NCBI GenBank assembly: GCA_031771865.1
Contig: JASISA010000027.1
Span: 1,860,001 to 1,924,000, forward strand
Source of the DNA: Nothophaeocryptopus gaeumannii
Lineage: Eukaryota; Ascomycota; Dothideomycetes; Mycosphaerellales; Mycosphaerellaceae
Direction of reading: 5' to 3'
DNA: 64,000 nt
Both the position numbers and the translations under genes were made by a program. The notes beneath the pieces are model-generated. The model made no database searches, had not been told where the DNA came from, and saw only the letters and a program-made list of their open reading frames with translations. Below, in pieces: positions 21,362 to 31,717 of this stretch; position 1 is the stretch's first letter; each line of letters opens with the position of its first letter.

Positions 21362-22829
21362 TCGGTGTTGGAAGGCAACAGAGAGCGGAGCAAGGTTCGC
21401 TCATCTTCGTAATGTTCGTCACGCTGAACGCGAAATGATCTTGGGTATTGGCATGCGAGGAAATTCTGCCAGGCGTAATAGAAAAACTTCTAGTTCTTGG
21501 AGCCCTTCACTGTGGCCGCCACTGGAAATGATTAATGTGCTAATGAAGCTAGATATCCCCGTACGACCTAGAATCTTTCATCAATCAATCTCTCTCACCT
21601 TTTCAGCCGCCCTGACAGGCAGCTGTTCGCTGTTGCGGTTGCGCCCATCAGACCTTCAAGCTGAATGCGCGATGCTTGCCAGCTTGCGGCCCGATTTGTG
21701 AAACTGACTTGAGGCGTGAAGCCACAAACGCCGGATCAGACGACTTCAGAACTTCGAGCCTCGGGTGGTGACTTTTTCGGCGCCGCTGGCGGAAGATGCC
21801 ATATGCCTATTCTCAAGCTTCTTTCTGCCGCTCAGAAGCAAAAGATGGCGTCGCGTCCAGACGCGCCTCACGGACGTGTTGCTTCATTTGGTGGGCCGAG
21901 AGGTCGCATACAGCTGGCCCAAGTGACCCAGAGCTCGACGTGGACGGTTTCGGGGCATGTTGCACCGCAGAGGTGATGGAACTGGAAGTGGAGAAGCGAA
22001 AGGATGGAAGCCACAATGAGGAGGTGAAGCAGATGGCGTTTTTGTGGAAAGGCTGATGTTGGAGAAGCCGAGGCCTGTGCTGAAGGCTGGGCATAGCTTC
22101 TCTCTAAACTTCTCTCACTGGCTCGTTTAGAGAGAAAGCTAGCGGATGGCCGCGAGAGGGCGACCTGGCGGTGCGGGGGCGACGACAACCAGAATCAGAC
22201 AACTAGCTTCTTCGACCTTTCTTCCTCAACCTCACCACGTCTTCAAACCATCACAGCGGCTGTCTATGCTATCTTGATTCGATTGAATGTCGTCAATCGC
22301 TAGGCCACCGCCGCTGCAAGAGGCTACAATACCAAGGGTTACCCACGAAGGATGCATATGCCTTCGACGCATTTCTAAGATATCTCACGTGGATCACTGA
22401 TCTCTCCACATAGAGTCTGCTGTTCGCACAATATCAGCTGGGCACGACGTTGTGATGCGCATACCTGCTCAGTCCAGGGTTCTTGATCGTCCTGCTTCTT
22501 ACAAATCCAATCTGGGACACCGCTGACGTGACCTACAGCCGTTCGAACAGGAGCAGTTGGCGAGGTAGCTCTGCCATTCTGTGCAGTTCAGCCCTGAGTC
22601 GTTGGTTCTGACCGCATTCACAATATGTCAGCCATGGCTATTGAGCTCTCAAGTTTGCGGCCAGGCTTGGCGTGAGATTCCTGACTTCGATATTTAATTG
22701 ACATTCAATGCCGTGACCAGGAAGGCCATTGGCTTTCCATTCTCGACCTGCAGACATTCTCAGGCGATTGAACCATACCGTGTCTTGTTACCACAAAGTA
22801 TCGCCTCTTGGACGGCCTCAAAATCCGGG
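21362..22829. other. Intergenic
   Basis: About 1.5 kb between two plus-strand secreted-protein genes. No gene is visible; one perfect-loop inverted repeat is listed separately. Confidence 0.45.
22094..22141. repeat. Inverted repeat, 16/17-bp arms
   Basis: TAGCTTCTCTCTAAAC (22094-22109) is complementary to GTTTAGAGAGAAAGCTA (22125-22141) with one unpaired base and a 15-nt loop. It could form a hairpin in RNA or DNA. It has no T-tract and no recognised mobile-element ends. Confidence 0.6.
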
Positions 22830-23921
22830 ATGCTTCGCCAACTCCTCGTCCTGCTCCAACTATGTCTGCTGGCATGGGCGACACCATACGATACCGTCGC
22901 ACCAGGTCCGGTTCCAGGCACGACCGAACATTACGCGGAGGTAGGAGGACATGTGTACTACTACTTGCGTAGTAGACCAGAATCAGAACCGAAAGCTACG
23001 ATTCTGCTACTCCATGGCTATCCGGACTTGGCAGTCGGCTGGCGCAACCAAATACCACACCTAACGTCCTTGGGATATCAAGTCATCGTGCCAGACATGT
23101 TAGGCTATGGAAAAACAGATTCGCCATGCGAGCTCGCAGAATGGGCTCACAAGAAGCTTTCAGCCGACATGGTCGAACTCGCAGATCAGATCGTCCCAGG
23201 CGAGCAAATCATCGTCGGTGGACATGACTGGGGCGCAATGATAGCATACAAGATCGCAATCTGGTACCCGGATATTGTCAAGAGCTTCTTCACTGTATCG
23301 GTCCCTTACCTCCCACCAGTCTTTGGTCTCTCCGCCGCTCCGTACGTGGATATCTCCATTCTTGCAGTAAACGGCACAGCTTCCGAACAACTCTTCGGCT
23401 ACCAGCGTCAATGGCGGGATTTCGACTATGACCGGATTTTCGGACGAAATGAGACCAAGATTCGTTTCCTCATGAACGCTGCATATGGAGGCCTGACATG
23501 GCAAAACACATCTCTCTTGTCACCGGAGCTAGGATGGACCAACTTGTCAGCTCTACCAGATCTACAACCCACTACTCTTGTGAATGCTTCAGTGCTAGAT
23601 TTCTACGCGAGGGAATTCACGAGACAGGGACTCCGAGGGCCGAACAATTGGTATCGGCTGCAGAAGATAAATTGGGAGGATGAATTACCGGTTGCTCAAG
23701 CTCTTCAGGCGAGCAATGCTACGGTGTTTCCGATGCCTTCTTTGTTCATTGGAGGCAGTTTGGATGCGATCTTGGCTCCGCCGACTTGGACGGGTATTGG
23801 AACGTATTATACGAGTTTGACCTCTACGTCGGTCGAGTCGGGTCATTGGGCGTTGATTGAGAAGGGGGATGAAGTGAATAGCATATTGACGGATTGGCTG
23901 AACAAGACTAAGGGGCCGTAG
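22830..23921 (+). CDS. Secreted epoxide hydrolase-like alpha/beta-hydrolase
   Basis: The start at ATG 22830 gives 363 aa and a clean signal peptide (MLRQLLVLLQLCLLAWA). Catalytic layout: oxyanion motif HGYPD (residues 62-66), nucleophile Asp133 in GGHDWGA, acidic residue near GGSLDAIL, and His in SVESGHWALIEKG. An Asp nucleophile with HGxP is diagnostic of epoxide hydrolases and haloalkane dehalogenases. Cap tyrosines are plausible in YQRQW and NNWYRL, which favours epoxide hydrolase. Several NxT/S sites (NGT, NET, NTS, NLS) fit secretion. The last 40 codons switch from C-ending to G/T-ending codons, but the domain is complete. Confidence 0.87.
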   Translation: MLRQLLVLLQLCLLAWATPYDTVAPGPVPGTTEHYAEVGGHVYYYLRSRPESEPKATILLLHGYPDLAVGWRNQIPHLTSLGYQVIVPDMLGYGKTDSPCELAEWAHKKLSADMVELADQIVPGEQIIVGGHDWGAMIAYKIAIWYPDIVKSFFTVSVPYLPPVFGLSAAPYVDISILAVNGTASEQLFGYQRQWRDFDYDRIFGRNETKIRFLMNAAYGGLTWQNTSLLSPELGWTNLSALPDLQPTTLVNASVLDFYAREFTRQGLRGPNNWYRLQKINWEDELPVAQALQASNATVFPMPSLFIGGSLDAILAPPTWTGIGTYYTSLTSTSVESGHWALIEKGDEVNSILTDWLNKTKGP

Positions 23922-24075
23922 GTAGTGTAAGCTCTAGGCTATCATTCACAACAACAGAGCTAGTTTCGCTGTGTTACCATACAGCCAGAAACACTGCATC
24001 AATCAGCCAGCTGCGAAAATGAACGAGTCAGCAGCGCTGCAAAATTCTCAAATCTGGTCTGTGTCTGAACTCTAG

Positions 24076-24516
24076 TTGACTCGCCCGCCACCGAACTCTT
24101 CCATCCCTCACGACGTCCTTGACAATATCCTCTGGCGCTACTATAAACATGCCTCCCATTGTGGAGACCCCCTCGGCTACGGAGATTCCTATCCCGATAT
24201 CCATTTCCGCTATGGCGCATATGGAGCCATCGAACAACTCTTCTCCGATGCCAAACTCTTAGTCCCCGCGCTCTTGCAACATGACGAGATAACCGCGTTC
24301 TCAGGACGGGAGGTGGAGGTGTTGGTCGTGTATGCTGGGATGAGAAATAGATGGTTTAGGGGTGTTCAGAAGCAGGAATCGTGGCTTAAGCGGGTCATGG
24401 ATAAATGTGAGAAGCGGGCGGCGAAGACGGGGTGGAAGGTGAATACTTGGGCCGGATCTCACTATTGGGGTCGGTATGGGGTTCCGTTTGGATTGGAGGT
24501 GGAAGGTTGTTGTTGA
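24076..24516 (+). CDS. Hypothetical protein, start undetermined
   Basis: The open frame encodes about 146 residues with a strong coding look (IPHDVLDNILWRYYKHASHC, RYGAYGAIEQLFSDAKLLVP, ITAFSGREVEVLVVYAG). No ATG opens it at the 5' end. The sequence CTGAACTCTAG just before 24076 resembles an intron end, so a first exon may lie upstream, but I could not find one that joins in phase. I do not recognise the family. It lies between the epoxide hydrolase and the convergent TFIIF-beta gene. Confidence 0.45.
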   Translation: MTRPPPNSSIPHDVLDNILWRYYKHASHCGDPLGYGDSYPDIHFRYGAYGAIEQLFSDAKLLVPALLQHDEITAFSGREVEVLVVYAGMRNRWFRGVQKQESWLKRVMDKCEKRAAKTGWKVNTWAGSHYWGRYGVPFGLEVEGCC

Positions 24517-24674
24517 TGATGCTTCTCAAGATCTGCATTTGCAGACTGAACGCTCGGAGGACGCTCGAGCTGCTTGCTCAATCTAAACTTCCTTCAAGTA
24601 CTGCCAAGGGTATCTCTGCTACGCTCTCTTATCTAAAAGTCTGTTCTGAAGCCTCTGAAGTCCGCCCGAATGGC

Positions 24675-25751
24675 CTACTCCATTTTCACATCCTCGAAAT
24701 CGTCCACGTCGTCATCATCCATCTCATCTCCTGTACCTTCGTCACTCTCCCCTTCCATCTTCACCGGCGCCATTTCCTCCTTGAATACTGGCGTCTCGTT
24801 CTTATCCGCCATCATCTTCTCATACTCAGGCTTCAATTTGTATGTCTGAGCGAAATCTCCGCTCCTCATCAATATCGCAATCTCGTCGAGAAGCTCCTTG
24901 ATATATGATTCTGGCTGATTGAGTCTCTGCCGCAGCGCGCGCAAGCCCCAGTATTGGTATTCCTTGAAGCAATTCTGGATCGCATCGAGTGCTTGTGCTT
25001 TCTCCATGCGTACTGCTTTCTCTTTCGGTGTCTTTTTCTTGCCTTTGCCTGGCTTGCTCGTGGTGCTGCCGAACTTAAAGCTGTCATTGTCTTGGCCGGG
25101 GTGTTTGACGCGCTGTGCGCCAATGAAGTTGGTGGTGCGGCTGGCCTTGAGGGCTGATTTGTAGTTGGATGCGAAGAGCGCGAGGGTGTTGGCGTCTTCG
25201 ACTGGGTTTGCGATCGCTTCGTGCTGGATGGGTGGTGCCAGCGCGGTCTGCTTGGGTATGGCGGTTCGGTAGCTGCCGGGTTTTTTAGGCTGCTGGTTGT
25301 TGTAGCGGTCATATTTGTTGATGCCGCCTGGTTTCGCGCCCGTGAGGTGGCGGTTGTAATGTCCTGAAGGCCTCGAAGAGTGTCCTGGCAGGTCTTTCTC
25401 GCTGAAAACAACGGTATTGTTATAGCCGTTGCTCTTGATCTCGAGATTGTAGGTTTTCGGTAGCGCGCGGTGCTCCTCGTGGTCGTCTTTTAGGACGATT
25501 TGGATCTGCTGGCCGTCGTCGCCCTGCTTTGGGTGAAATACGCGCAGTTTTCCCACCTCTATTCGCGTATCTTCAGGCGCGTCTGCGTAAATCTTGGCCC
25601 ATGCCTTCCACATATCCTCCGACACTTTGATCAACCACGCCTTCGTATCGCCCTCCGGAGGTACTTGAAGGTCGGTATCTTCTTCGAAATCATCGATTTG
25701 GGCGAGGTTAGGGTCCTCCACCTTGATCTCCGGCTTGATCGTCTCAGCCAT
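24675..25751 (-). CDS. TFG2: Transcription initiation factor IIF subunit beta
   Basis: Single exon, 358 aa, starting MAETIKPEIKVEDPNLAQID at 25751. The N-terminal half carries the TFIIF-beta dimerisation domain (WLIKVSEDMWKAWAKI, IEVGKLRVFHP, YNLEIKSNG). A basic linker follows (SKPGKGKKKTPKEK). The C-terminal winged helix is AIQNCFKEYQYWGLRALRQR through PESYIKELLDEIAIL and YKLKPEYEKM, then a strongly acidic tail (GDEMDDDDVDDFEDV). With the alpha subunit it holds RNA polymerase II in the pre-initiation complex. The 'KEYQYW' helix is highly characteristic, so the call is firm. Confidence 0.95.
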   Translation of the reverse strand: MAETIKPEIKVEDPNLAQIDDFEEDTDLQVPPEGDTKAWLIKVSEDMWKAWAKIYADAPEDTRIEVGKLRVFHPKQGDDGQQIQIVLKDDHEEHRALPKTYNLEIKSNGYNNTVVFSEKDLPGHSSRPSGHYNRHLTGAKPGGINKYDRYNNQQPKKPGSYRTAIPKQTALAPPIQHEAIANPVEDANTLALFASNYKSALKASRTTNFIGAQRVKHPGQDNDSFKFGSTTSKPGKGKKKTPKEKAVRMEKAQALDAIQNCFKEYQYWGLRALRQRLNQPESYIKELLDEIAILMRSGDFAQTYKLKPEYEKMMADKNETPVFKEEMAPVKMEGESDEGTGDEMDDDDVDDFEDVKME

Positions 25752-26562
25752 TTTGAGGTGGTTTGAACGCACGGGAGGTCGGTCGGGATGGTGATTGGGA
25801 GCTCGCGGAGAGGGAGAGCGGGGAGCAGGTTGGGTGGTGTTTGTGGAAGGAGCGAATACAGTTGAGGCAGTCGCGACAATGAGATCGGAGCTGCGCGTCC
25901 CAAGACTTCGGCGAAATTCTCGCGATCCCGTCCGGAATTGGCCGTCAGCGGTTCAGCCCGCCCATCAACCGAGGAGAGATGGCCCTGAGAATCGCTATTC
26001 ATCCATTCTGGTGGACATCTGGGAAGAAGGCACATGTGTAGATCATGGCTGGAAATGGAATCCACGTGCGGCTGCCCTACTCGGCAGCTTCAAAATTAGC
26101 CACCGGCTCGCATTAGGCTCATGGCTTGTAGGCGCAGCTGCGGTTCAGCTACGAACACATTAAGACATTTGAAGAAAAGCAAGAATACGACAACAATAAT
26201 GGAGATTATGCTCGAGGGGTCCTGCAAAGGCCGAAAAGCCTATGAAAACTCAAGATGAAACCCAGAAGCCATCTCTAAAGTAGAAGGCATATCGAGCACC
26301 TCAGGAGCAGTACAAAAGCGGGAATGATTTACGCATCTTCCTACTTGATTTTGCTCAGCCGTATGTGACATGGGATTCCTTCCAAATGGACTTATTCGGA
26401 GTTTGGCGGTACGTGAGAAGGACATGGGCCTGAACATGACCCTCTGTCTCGCTGACCTTCACGTATCCAGGTCTCGTCTCGGCAACTGTTGTAGTCTTCT
26501 CAGCCTCTTTGTCGATCTGCTAGAACTCGAGTTCGCAGGCTTGAATCCAGATACGGAGCCCC
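25752..26562. other. Intergenic
   Basis: About 0.8 kb holding the TFIIF-beta promoter on its left side. No further gene seen. Confidence 0.4.
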
Positions 26563-27478
26563 TTAGTGGTATCCGAACTTGTCACATCTTAAGATCCCAA
26601 GCCTCGATTCGGCTTCAAGCAACCACAAAGGCTTGACTCTTCCGTGATTGTATACCCGCTCGAATATCCGACGAGCCCAATGTCGTTCGGGCAAGAAAAA
26701 AACCAGAACATCGTCGGCTTTTTCATGAAATGCTGGATCGTAGTCTAATCTTCGATAAATCGCTGGAAGCACAATCTTTCGGTCTATCCACAGTTTTTCG
26801 ACAACCGCATCTAGTCCTTGGCCATTGGCATCGCAAATCCGCCTGAAGGCTGGTCGATAGCGAAGTGTAGACTTGTCCACAGTCGATAAGAATCGGAGGA
26901 GAATCTCTTCGATGATCTCGACTGGTATGCCAAGTTCCACGCTTGGCTGCTCGACTGCGGCAACGATAGCATCGTCGTGATAGGAGAGATCTTAGGCTCG
27001 TTTTCCCTCGGCTTGAGAAGCACGAAGAATTCGCATCGTGAATATCGCTGAAGCACAATATAGGAATAGCGCGTTATGAGGTAGTAGGAATCCCATTTCC
27101 ACGTTAATGTCAATGTTGTAATCTGCTCGCAGCATAGGCATCAAGAATTCTCTGAGTCGCTCGGCCTCGGCAGTCAAGGGAAGGTTTATCCATGGGACTT
27201 CGAAATCTTTCTGGAGCATCAGCTTCTTAATGCGAAACAGCCGCTCCATTCGCTGGTCAAATGCAGGTAGAGTCTCGTCCGCGGAACATGCGCTATCGTC
27301 CATCAGCGCAATCGATGGAGTGCTGAAGACTTTGTTGACTTCTCCGCGGCTCGTGATCTGCTTGAAGACCACTTAAGGTGTGTATCGCTCACGGCTCGGA
27401 ATGAAGGTCTCGTTGCCGAAGAGTGGCTCGTTCAATTTCATTGACAATTCCCAGTACTTGGCTGGGCGCATTCTGCTA

Positions 27479-27545
27479 ACGTAATCGGTGGGGAAGCTGC
27501 GCAGGTGGGGAAGCTGTGCACGGATTTCCAACCCACCACCTTTCA
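27479..27545. repeat. Left terminal inverted repeat of the transposon
   Basis: 67 bp. It contains the 13-mer GGTGGGGAAGCTG twice, separated by CGCA. It matches the right end except for one C/T difference at position 59 of the repeat. Confidence 0.9.
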
Positions 27546-29237
27546 ATTCGACCCACGCGGCCGCACTACAATGCAGTCTGAATCTGAGTCGCTAAATACA
27601 TTCTCAAGCACTTCAACTTCCTGCTCCTCAATTTCTGCAGCTGCAGGTTGTGTACGGCGCCGCTTGCGTGAAGTTTTGTCCGCTGTCGCCCTCTCTGCCT
27701 GGCGGGCTATCTCCAGCACTTCTTGGGTACTGAACACAAACTTGCCCTTCAATGCGACTCGCTTGCCCGTATTTCGTTTCTTCCGGGTCTGAAGCAGCTC
27801 CCTCTGCTTTGTTAGCTCCATACGAAGTGTGGCATTCTTACTGCATAACGCTTCTGAAGCCTGAGTCAGTCGAGAGATGTAGCGCTTAACTGGCGTTGGG
27901 AGGTCGGTAGCGCTCTGAACAGCAGCAAGACATAACGCATTTGCCTCACGTAGCTCTGTGCCATCCGGAGGATCACTCTGAAGCAGCGAGAGGTCGAGAC
28001 CGAGTGGTGTTGCCGTATTATGCGGCTCTGAAGCCTGAGAAGCCCGCGGTGTAGGTAGCTTCTCGAGCACCACGATTGGTGACAAGGGCCATAGACCAGT
28101 CGCTTTGAAGCCAGAGCGGATATTTGACGAATGTAGCGCGGACTGCCTTGCGCGGATGTATATACGCGTCCACTCGCTGCGTGCAATACGGCCTGCGTCG
28201 AGCCGTGAAGCTGCGTCGGTCTCAGCAGCAAGCGCGCGCTTCAGTGGCGAGAACACGCTCACATCGAGCGGCTGAAGCACGTGCGACGTATGCGGCGGCA
28301 GGATTAGAAGGTCAATCGCATGCTCCATGCAGTGCGAAATCACATTCGCAGTAATATGGCTGCCGTGGCCGTCCATAACCAAAAGTCGTCGCTGTACCCG
28401 GCCGGTTGGCTTTGTGGACGGCTCGAAAACAGTGGTTAGCCACTCATATGCATGGCTGTCAGACGTCCAACCGCTGTTGCTTGTTGAGAACCTCCAGTCC
28501 AGTGGCGTGTCTGCTGGTATCCAGGCCGTGTTGGTGTGCTTTGCCTTGAAAATGACTAGCGGTGGAATTGCAACGCCAGCAGCACTAATGCACTCAATCG
28601 CTGTTATCCACTCCTGTCGGCCATTAATGACCTTCCAGCTTGATTGCTCTCGGATATTGACTAATGCCCTTGATGACTGACTTGTGCCGACAGCAAATCC
28701 AGACTCGTCCATGTTATAAATGCAGTCCGGGGGGTAGTGATGCTGGATTTGAAGCTCAGCGACAGCATCAAACCACGTCTTTACTGTAGCGGTATTTACT
28801 GCAGCATGTCGTACGCTCTCAATCTGCCGTGTCCAGACGCCTTGGATCTCAGGGTATCGCGCGCGGAAGCGCTGGGTCCATTGGTCACCAATTGGTCGTA
28901 AGGTAGAGGGTGGTGACTGCGTGAGCTGAAGGCGGGACCGGCGGACTTCCTCAGCCATTTCTGTAAGCAACCTTGGAGATATTGGAAATCCAGTCCGGCA
29001 AAGTCGCGATATCCATCGCACTAGTGTCTGCTCTTCGGCATTTGAAAGTATCTGAGCAGGTTCGTGGGCGTGCGATCGTGAAGTAGTGCCAGCAAGGCGA
29101 GCTCGGAGGGTAGAGGCTGGCATAGAGAAGGCAAGAGCAGCGGCGCGAACGGAGTCGTATTCCTTTCCTTTATATGCTGCGATTGCCGCCTGGACATTGG
29201 CTTCAATCTAAGCCGCTTGCTTTGACAAACGGGCCAT
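27543..29237 (-). pseudogene. Fot1/pogo transposase (DDE_1) with early stop
   Basis: In-frame ATG at 29237-29235 gives MARLSKQAA, then TAG at 29210-29208, then IEANVQAAIAAYKGKEYDSV, a psq-type helix-turn-helix. The rest is open to 27543. A CENP-B-like HTH follows (SHAHEPAQILSNAEEQTLVR). The catalytic core has Asp in YNMDESG, Asp in LLVMDGHGSH and Asp in VLQPLDVSVFSPLK, i.e. DDxD of the pogo type. The tail is basic (KTSRKRRRTQ) then acidic. Internal start MPASTLRARL at 29123 would give 526 aa lacking the first HTH. CAG to TAG at codon 10 is the simplest origin of the stop. The catalytic triad is intact. Confidence 0.88.
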
Positions 29238-29258
29238 ATTTGAGTGTGTAGTGATGGA

Positions 29259-29325
29259 TGAAAGGTAGTGGGTTGGAAATCCGTGCACAGCTTCCCCACC
29301 TGCGCAGCTTCCCCACCGATTACGT
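29259..29325. repeat. Right terminal inverted repeat of the transposon
   Basis: Inverted copy of the left end, including the doubled 13-mer. The single mismatch (CCA on the left, CTA here, read inward) is a C-to-T type change in a CpA context. Confidence 0.9.
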
Positions 29326-29575
29326 TAGCTCTCAGCCCCATCTCAACCGCCGCGCTCGCCATCGACGAGTCCGTGGCTTGTGACTCTGTGCGGTTCGAAT
29401 CCGCCTTGTCTTCACCATCCGACTTGAACCCATCAGGATCATCTCCTCGTCGTGGAAGAGCACTACTTCTACCGGCGTAGTGCCGTATTCTCGTGATCAG
29501 TCGGCGAAGAAAATTTCCTCCGAAGGTATTTGTCGCATGTGCTGCATCCACTGGATTGTCTTCAGCTCTCGGCAT

Positions 29576-31007
29576 CCCGGCATTCAGTAGAGCATTTCTG
29601 CTCCTTCAGATGCTCGTCCTGATCTTCCTTGATCCCAATTGAAGCGTGGTGACGGAGGCGTGCGTGCAGAAGAGAGGCTGGCAGGAAGGGTAGATGTCGT
29701 TCGAGAATGTGGTGGCTTGGAGGTCAATTCTTGGGTATTATAATAGGGAGTGTTGAGATATCTGTGCGCAAGCACGAAGAGCTGGTAATTCGGGCACCAG
29801 GATTGGTCGCCTGTTTCTCTCCCAGTGGATGGAGGGTAAGATACCTACAGTGTTAGCGGGACAGCCAAAGAACCCGCAAGTGCAAGATCGTTCGTCACAA
29901 AAGGCCCATGGCTTCAAACTGACTCGATCGCGTGACGCGGAAGCTACAATGTGCGCAGAAAGATTCAGTCGTACAAGAAGTCCAAGATGAGGCCAGAGAC
30001 TAGGTAAGGACAGCCGTGGTATGCATACGTTGCTGCCGCGCGAATGCTGACTGAGACCAGCAACAGCGAGGCTGTCCGCTCGATGGCGACGTCACCATTG
30101 ATGGGCACATGGAGACGGTAGCGTTGCTTTGAGACTGCTGTTGTAGTTAGAGAGGAAAAGAAGGTCTGCTCTTGCGCGAAGATGGATGCATGTATTCTAG
30201 ATGGCGACGGGACCTCGCGAGATTGCATAACGTCAGGCCTCATAATCGACCGTCTTTCAACCAAGTCTGTTGATGTACGGTCAGGCAGTTGGAAACTAAT
30301 GATTCAGGCCCAAAGAGATCGGTCGAGATGCTCTGTCAGACTCAGTCAGTGTCAGTCCATGAAAGGAAGGCTTCTCTTTTAGCTCTTCAAACCTACGGGC
30401 AGAGAGTACGTTGCTGTCACCTTATTCAATTTCACATGGCGGAGATAGCCTATTGGACTTGGTCAGAATGAACCTCCGAAAGAGTGCCTCTTTGCTTAGG
30501 TCTTGGATCCGAGGGCCAGACATTCGTTGCTGCCGCATCAGTCGAGTTCGATATGGCTGAGGTAGACTGTAGGGCATTGGTTGAAACCAGGCCTCAGAGC
30601 GCATGCTTCTCTCTCTCCAAGAGTTTTGCATCGAGGAGTAGGGGATTGGAAGGCAATGCCTCGGAGTTCTGGAGCTTGGTCGAGAGAGAGACTGGCGGTA
30701 AACAAATCTATGTTCCCTAAGCGCCCAAGCCAAACCTACTCATCTCCAATATCTGAGCTGAGGGCGGCCTCACGGACTGGCTCTTGGCGTCTCAGTCGCT
30801 CTATCACATTTGGAAAAACAACTCAAAGACTAGGCATCGTGGAGTCTGATAGATGCTCAGAGAGAGAGACGAAAAGTCGGTTGTAATGAAATTTGACTAC
30901 GAGACCCGTTTGTGATTCTGGCACACCATCAGACCTTCACTGCACAAGTACACCCACCCACCCCCATCACGCATTTCGTGCTGGTCGCATCCTCAGCTGG
31001 AGATTTT
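29576..31007. other. Intergenic
   Basis: About 1.4 kb upstream of the split host gene and downstream of the NTF2-like gene. No recognisable gene. Frames near 30.4-30.9 kb overlap on both strands and lack a domain. Confidence 0.4.
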
Positions 31008-31717
31008 TCATCCATTCCAGGGCAACCGCATCCCACCCAACCCCCTCTTCTGCGCCCCAGCCCCACAAGGCGAAGTACCCTGATAATACCCCATGTCAAC
31101 AAGGAAAGCCCCTGTATTCAACTCACTATAGACATGCTTGATCAAATATGGGTTCTGGCGGTAAGTCGTTGGATCGGTGTTGCGGACGACGCCTGCCGCA
31201 ATCACCAAAAATCAGTTGTTGTGATCTTCTTTCAAGAGTTGCGGGAATGGTGGAGACTTACTTAGGATGTTGATGCCTTGCACCTGCTGTGGCTGGACAT
31301 CGAACTTGAAGCGAGTGATGACATTGCCCTTGCAATCATGATAAACACCCTGAATTTCGAAGGGGGTGTCTGGTTGGGTTTCTTGTGCGATCTCGTATGC
31401 GCGACGAGAGTTGAAGGTGTTCGCCCCTAACTACTACTCATCAGCACCTCGTCTCCTGAGACAACGAACATAGCGAGGGTGTTACGTACAGCTTTTGGAC
31501 ACATGGTGCCATTGCTGATCAACCACGATACACTATCGGACTGGTCGACGAAGTCGGGAGCGAGAGTATAGTTGGCAGCTTGTTCGGAGAAGTTACTGAT
31601 GAGGACGGCGAAGTTGTTGGCGACTTTTTGCGCTTGGCTGTCTGTGAGGCATTGAGCTGTCGCTGTGTTGATAGCGAGTGGGAGGAGCGCGAGGGTGGAA
31701 ACGAGTGAGAAGCGCAT
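31008..31717 (-). CDS. Secreted NTF2-like/SnoaL-fold protein (three exons)
   Basis: Exons 31717-31486, 31426-31262 and 31192-31008, with introns of 59 nt (GTAACA...TTAG) and 69 nt (GTAAGT...CGGCAG). All phases agree and give 193 aa. MRFSLVSTLALLPLAINTATA is a signal peptide. The mature part reads QCLTDSQAQKVANNFAVLIS, DFVDQSDSVSWLI, then PFEIQGVYHDCKGNVITRFK and LIKHVYSELNTGAFLVDMG. This is the small secreted NTF2-like family common in Dothideomycetes and other ascomycetes, whose function is unknown. Cys residues suggest disulfides. The C-terminal tail (GTSPCGAGAQKRG and on) is longer and more basic than I would expect. Confidence 0.85.

Larger units (their letters stand above)
27479..29325 (-). 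mobile_element. Fot1/pogo-like (Tc1-mariner) DNA transposon, 1,847 bp
   Basis: Both ends carry the same terminal inverted repeat beginning ACGTAATCGGTGGGG, 67 bp with one mismatch. TA dinucleotides flank it on both sides (27477-27478 and 29326-29327), the target duplication of this superfamily. It holds one gene, a DDE transposase on the minus strand. Near-identity of the ends and clean borders suggest a fairly recent insertion. The transposase has a stop at codon 10, so this copy may not be autonomous. Confidence 0.92.
26563..29575 (-). pseudogene. Host gene of unknown function split by a transposon
   Basis: The minus-strand frame opens at ATG 29575 (MPRAEDNPVDAAHATNTFGG) and runs 83 codons to the transposon. 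Beyond the element the same frame resumes (RMRPAKYWELSMKLNEPLFG) and continues to 26563. Removing the element and one TA joins ...GLRA to SRMRPAK without a shift. Two TAA codons lie in the 3' part, at 27375-27373 and 26994-26992. Each could sit in a small intron (GTGAGC donor for the first, weaker GTGCTT for the second) or be a nonsense mutation. The last segment (GIPVEIIEEILLRFLSTVDK) resembles an F-box-like helix pair; the family is not recognised. The gene cannot make full-length protein from this allele. Confidence 0.65.

Noticed and set aside
27477..29327. Alternative transposon borders with the TA nearer the repeat (inside GTAATC), implying a 16-bp palindromic target
   Set aside because: The outer TA leaves ACGT at each end and restores the host frame exactly, which explains the flanks more simply.
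29385..29405. B-box-like GGTTCGAATCC suggesting a tRNA
   Set aside because: No acceptor stem, anticodon arm or A box fits around it on either strand, and it lies within the host gene's 5' coding part.
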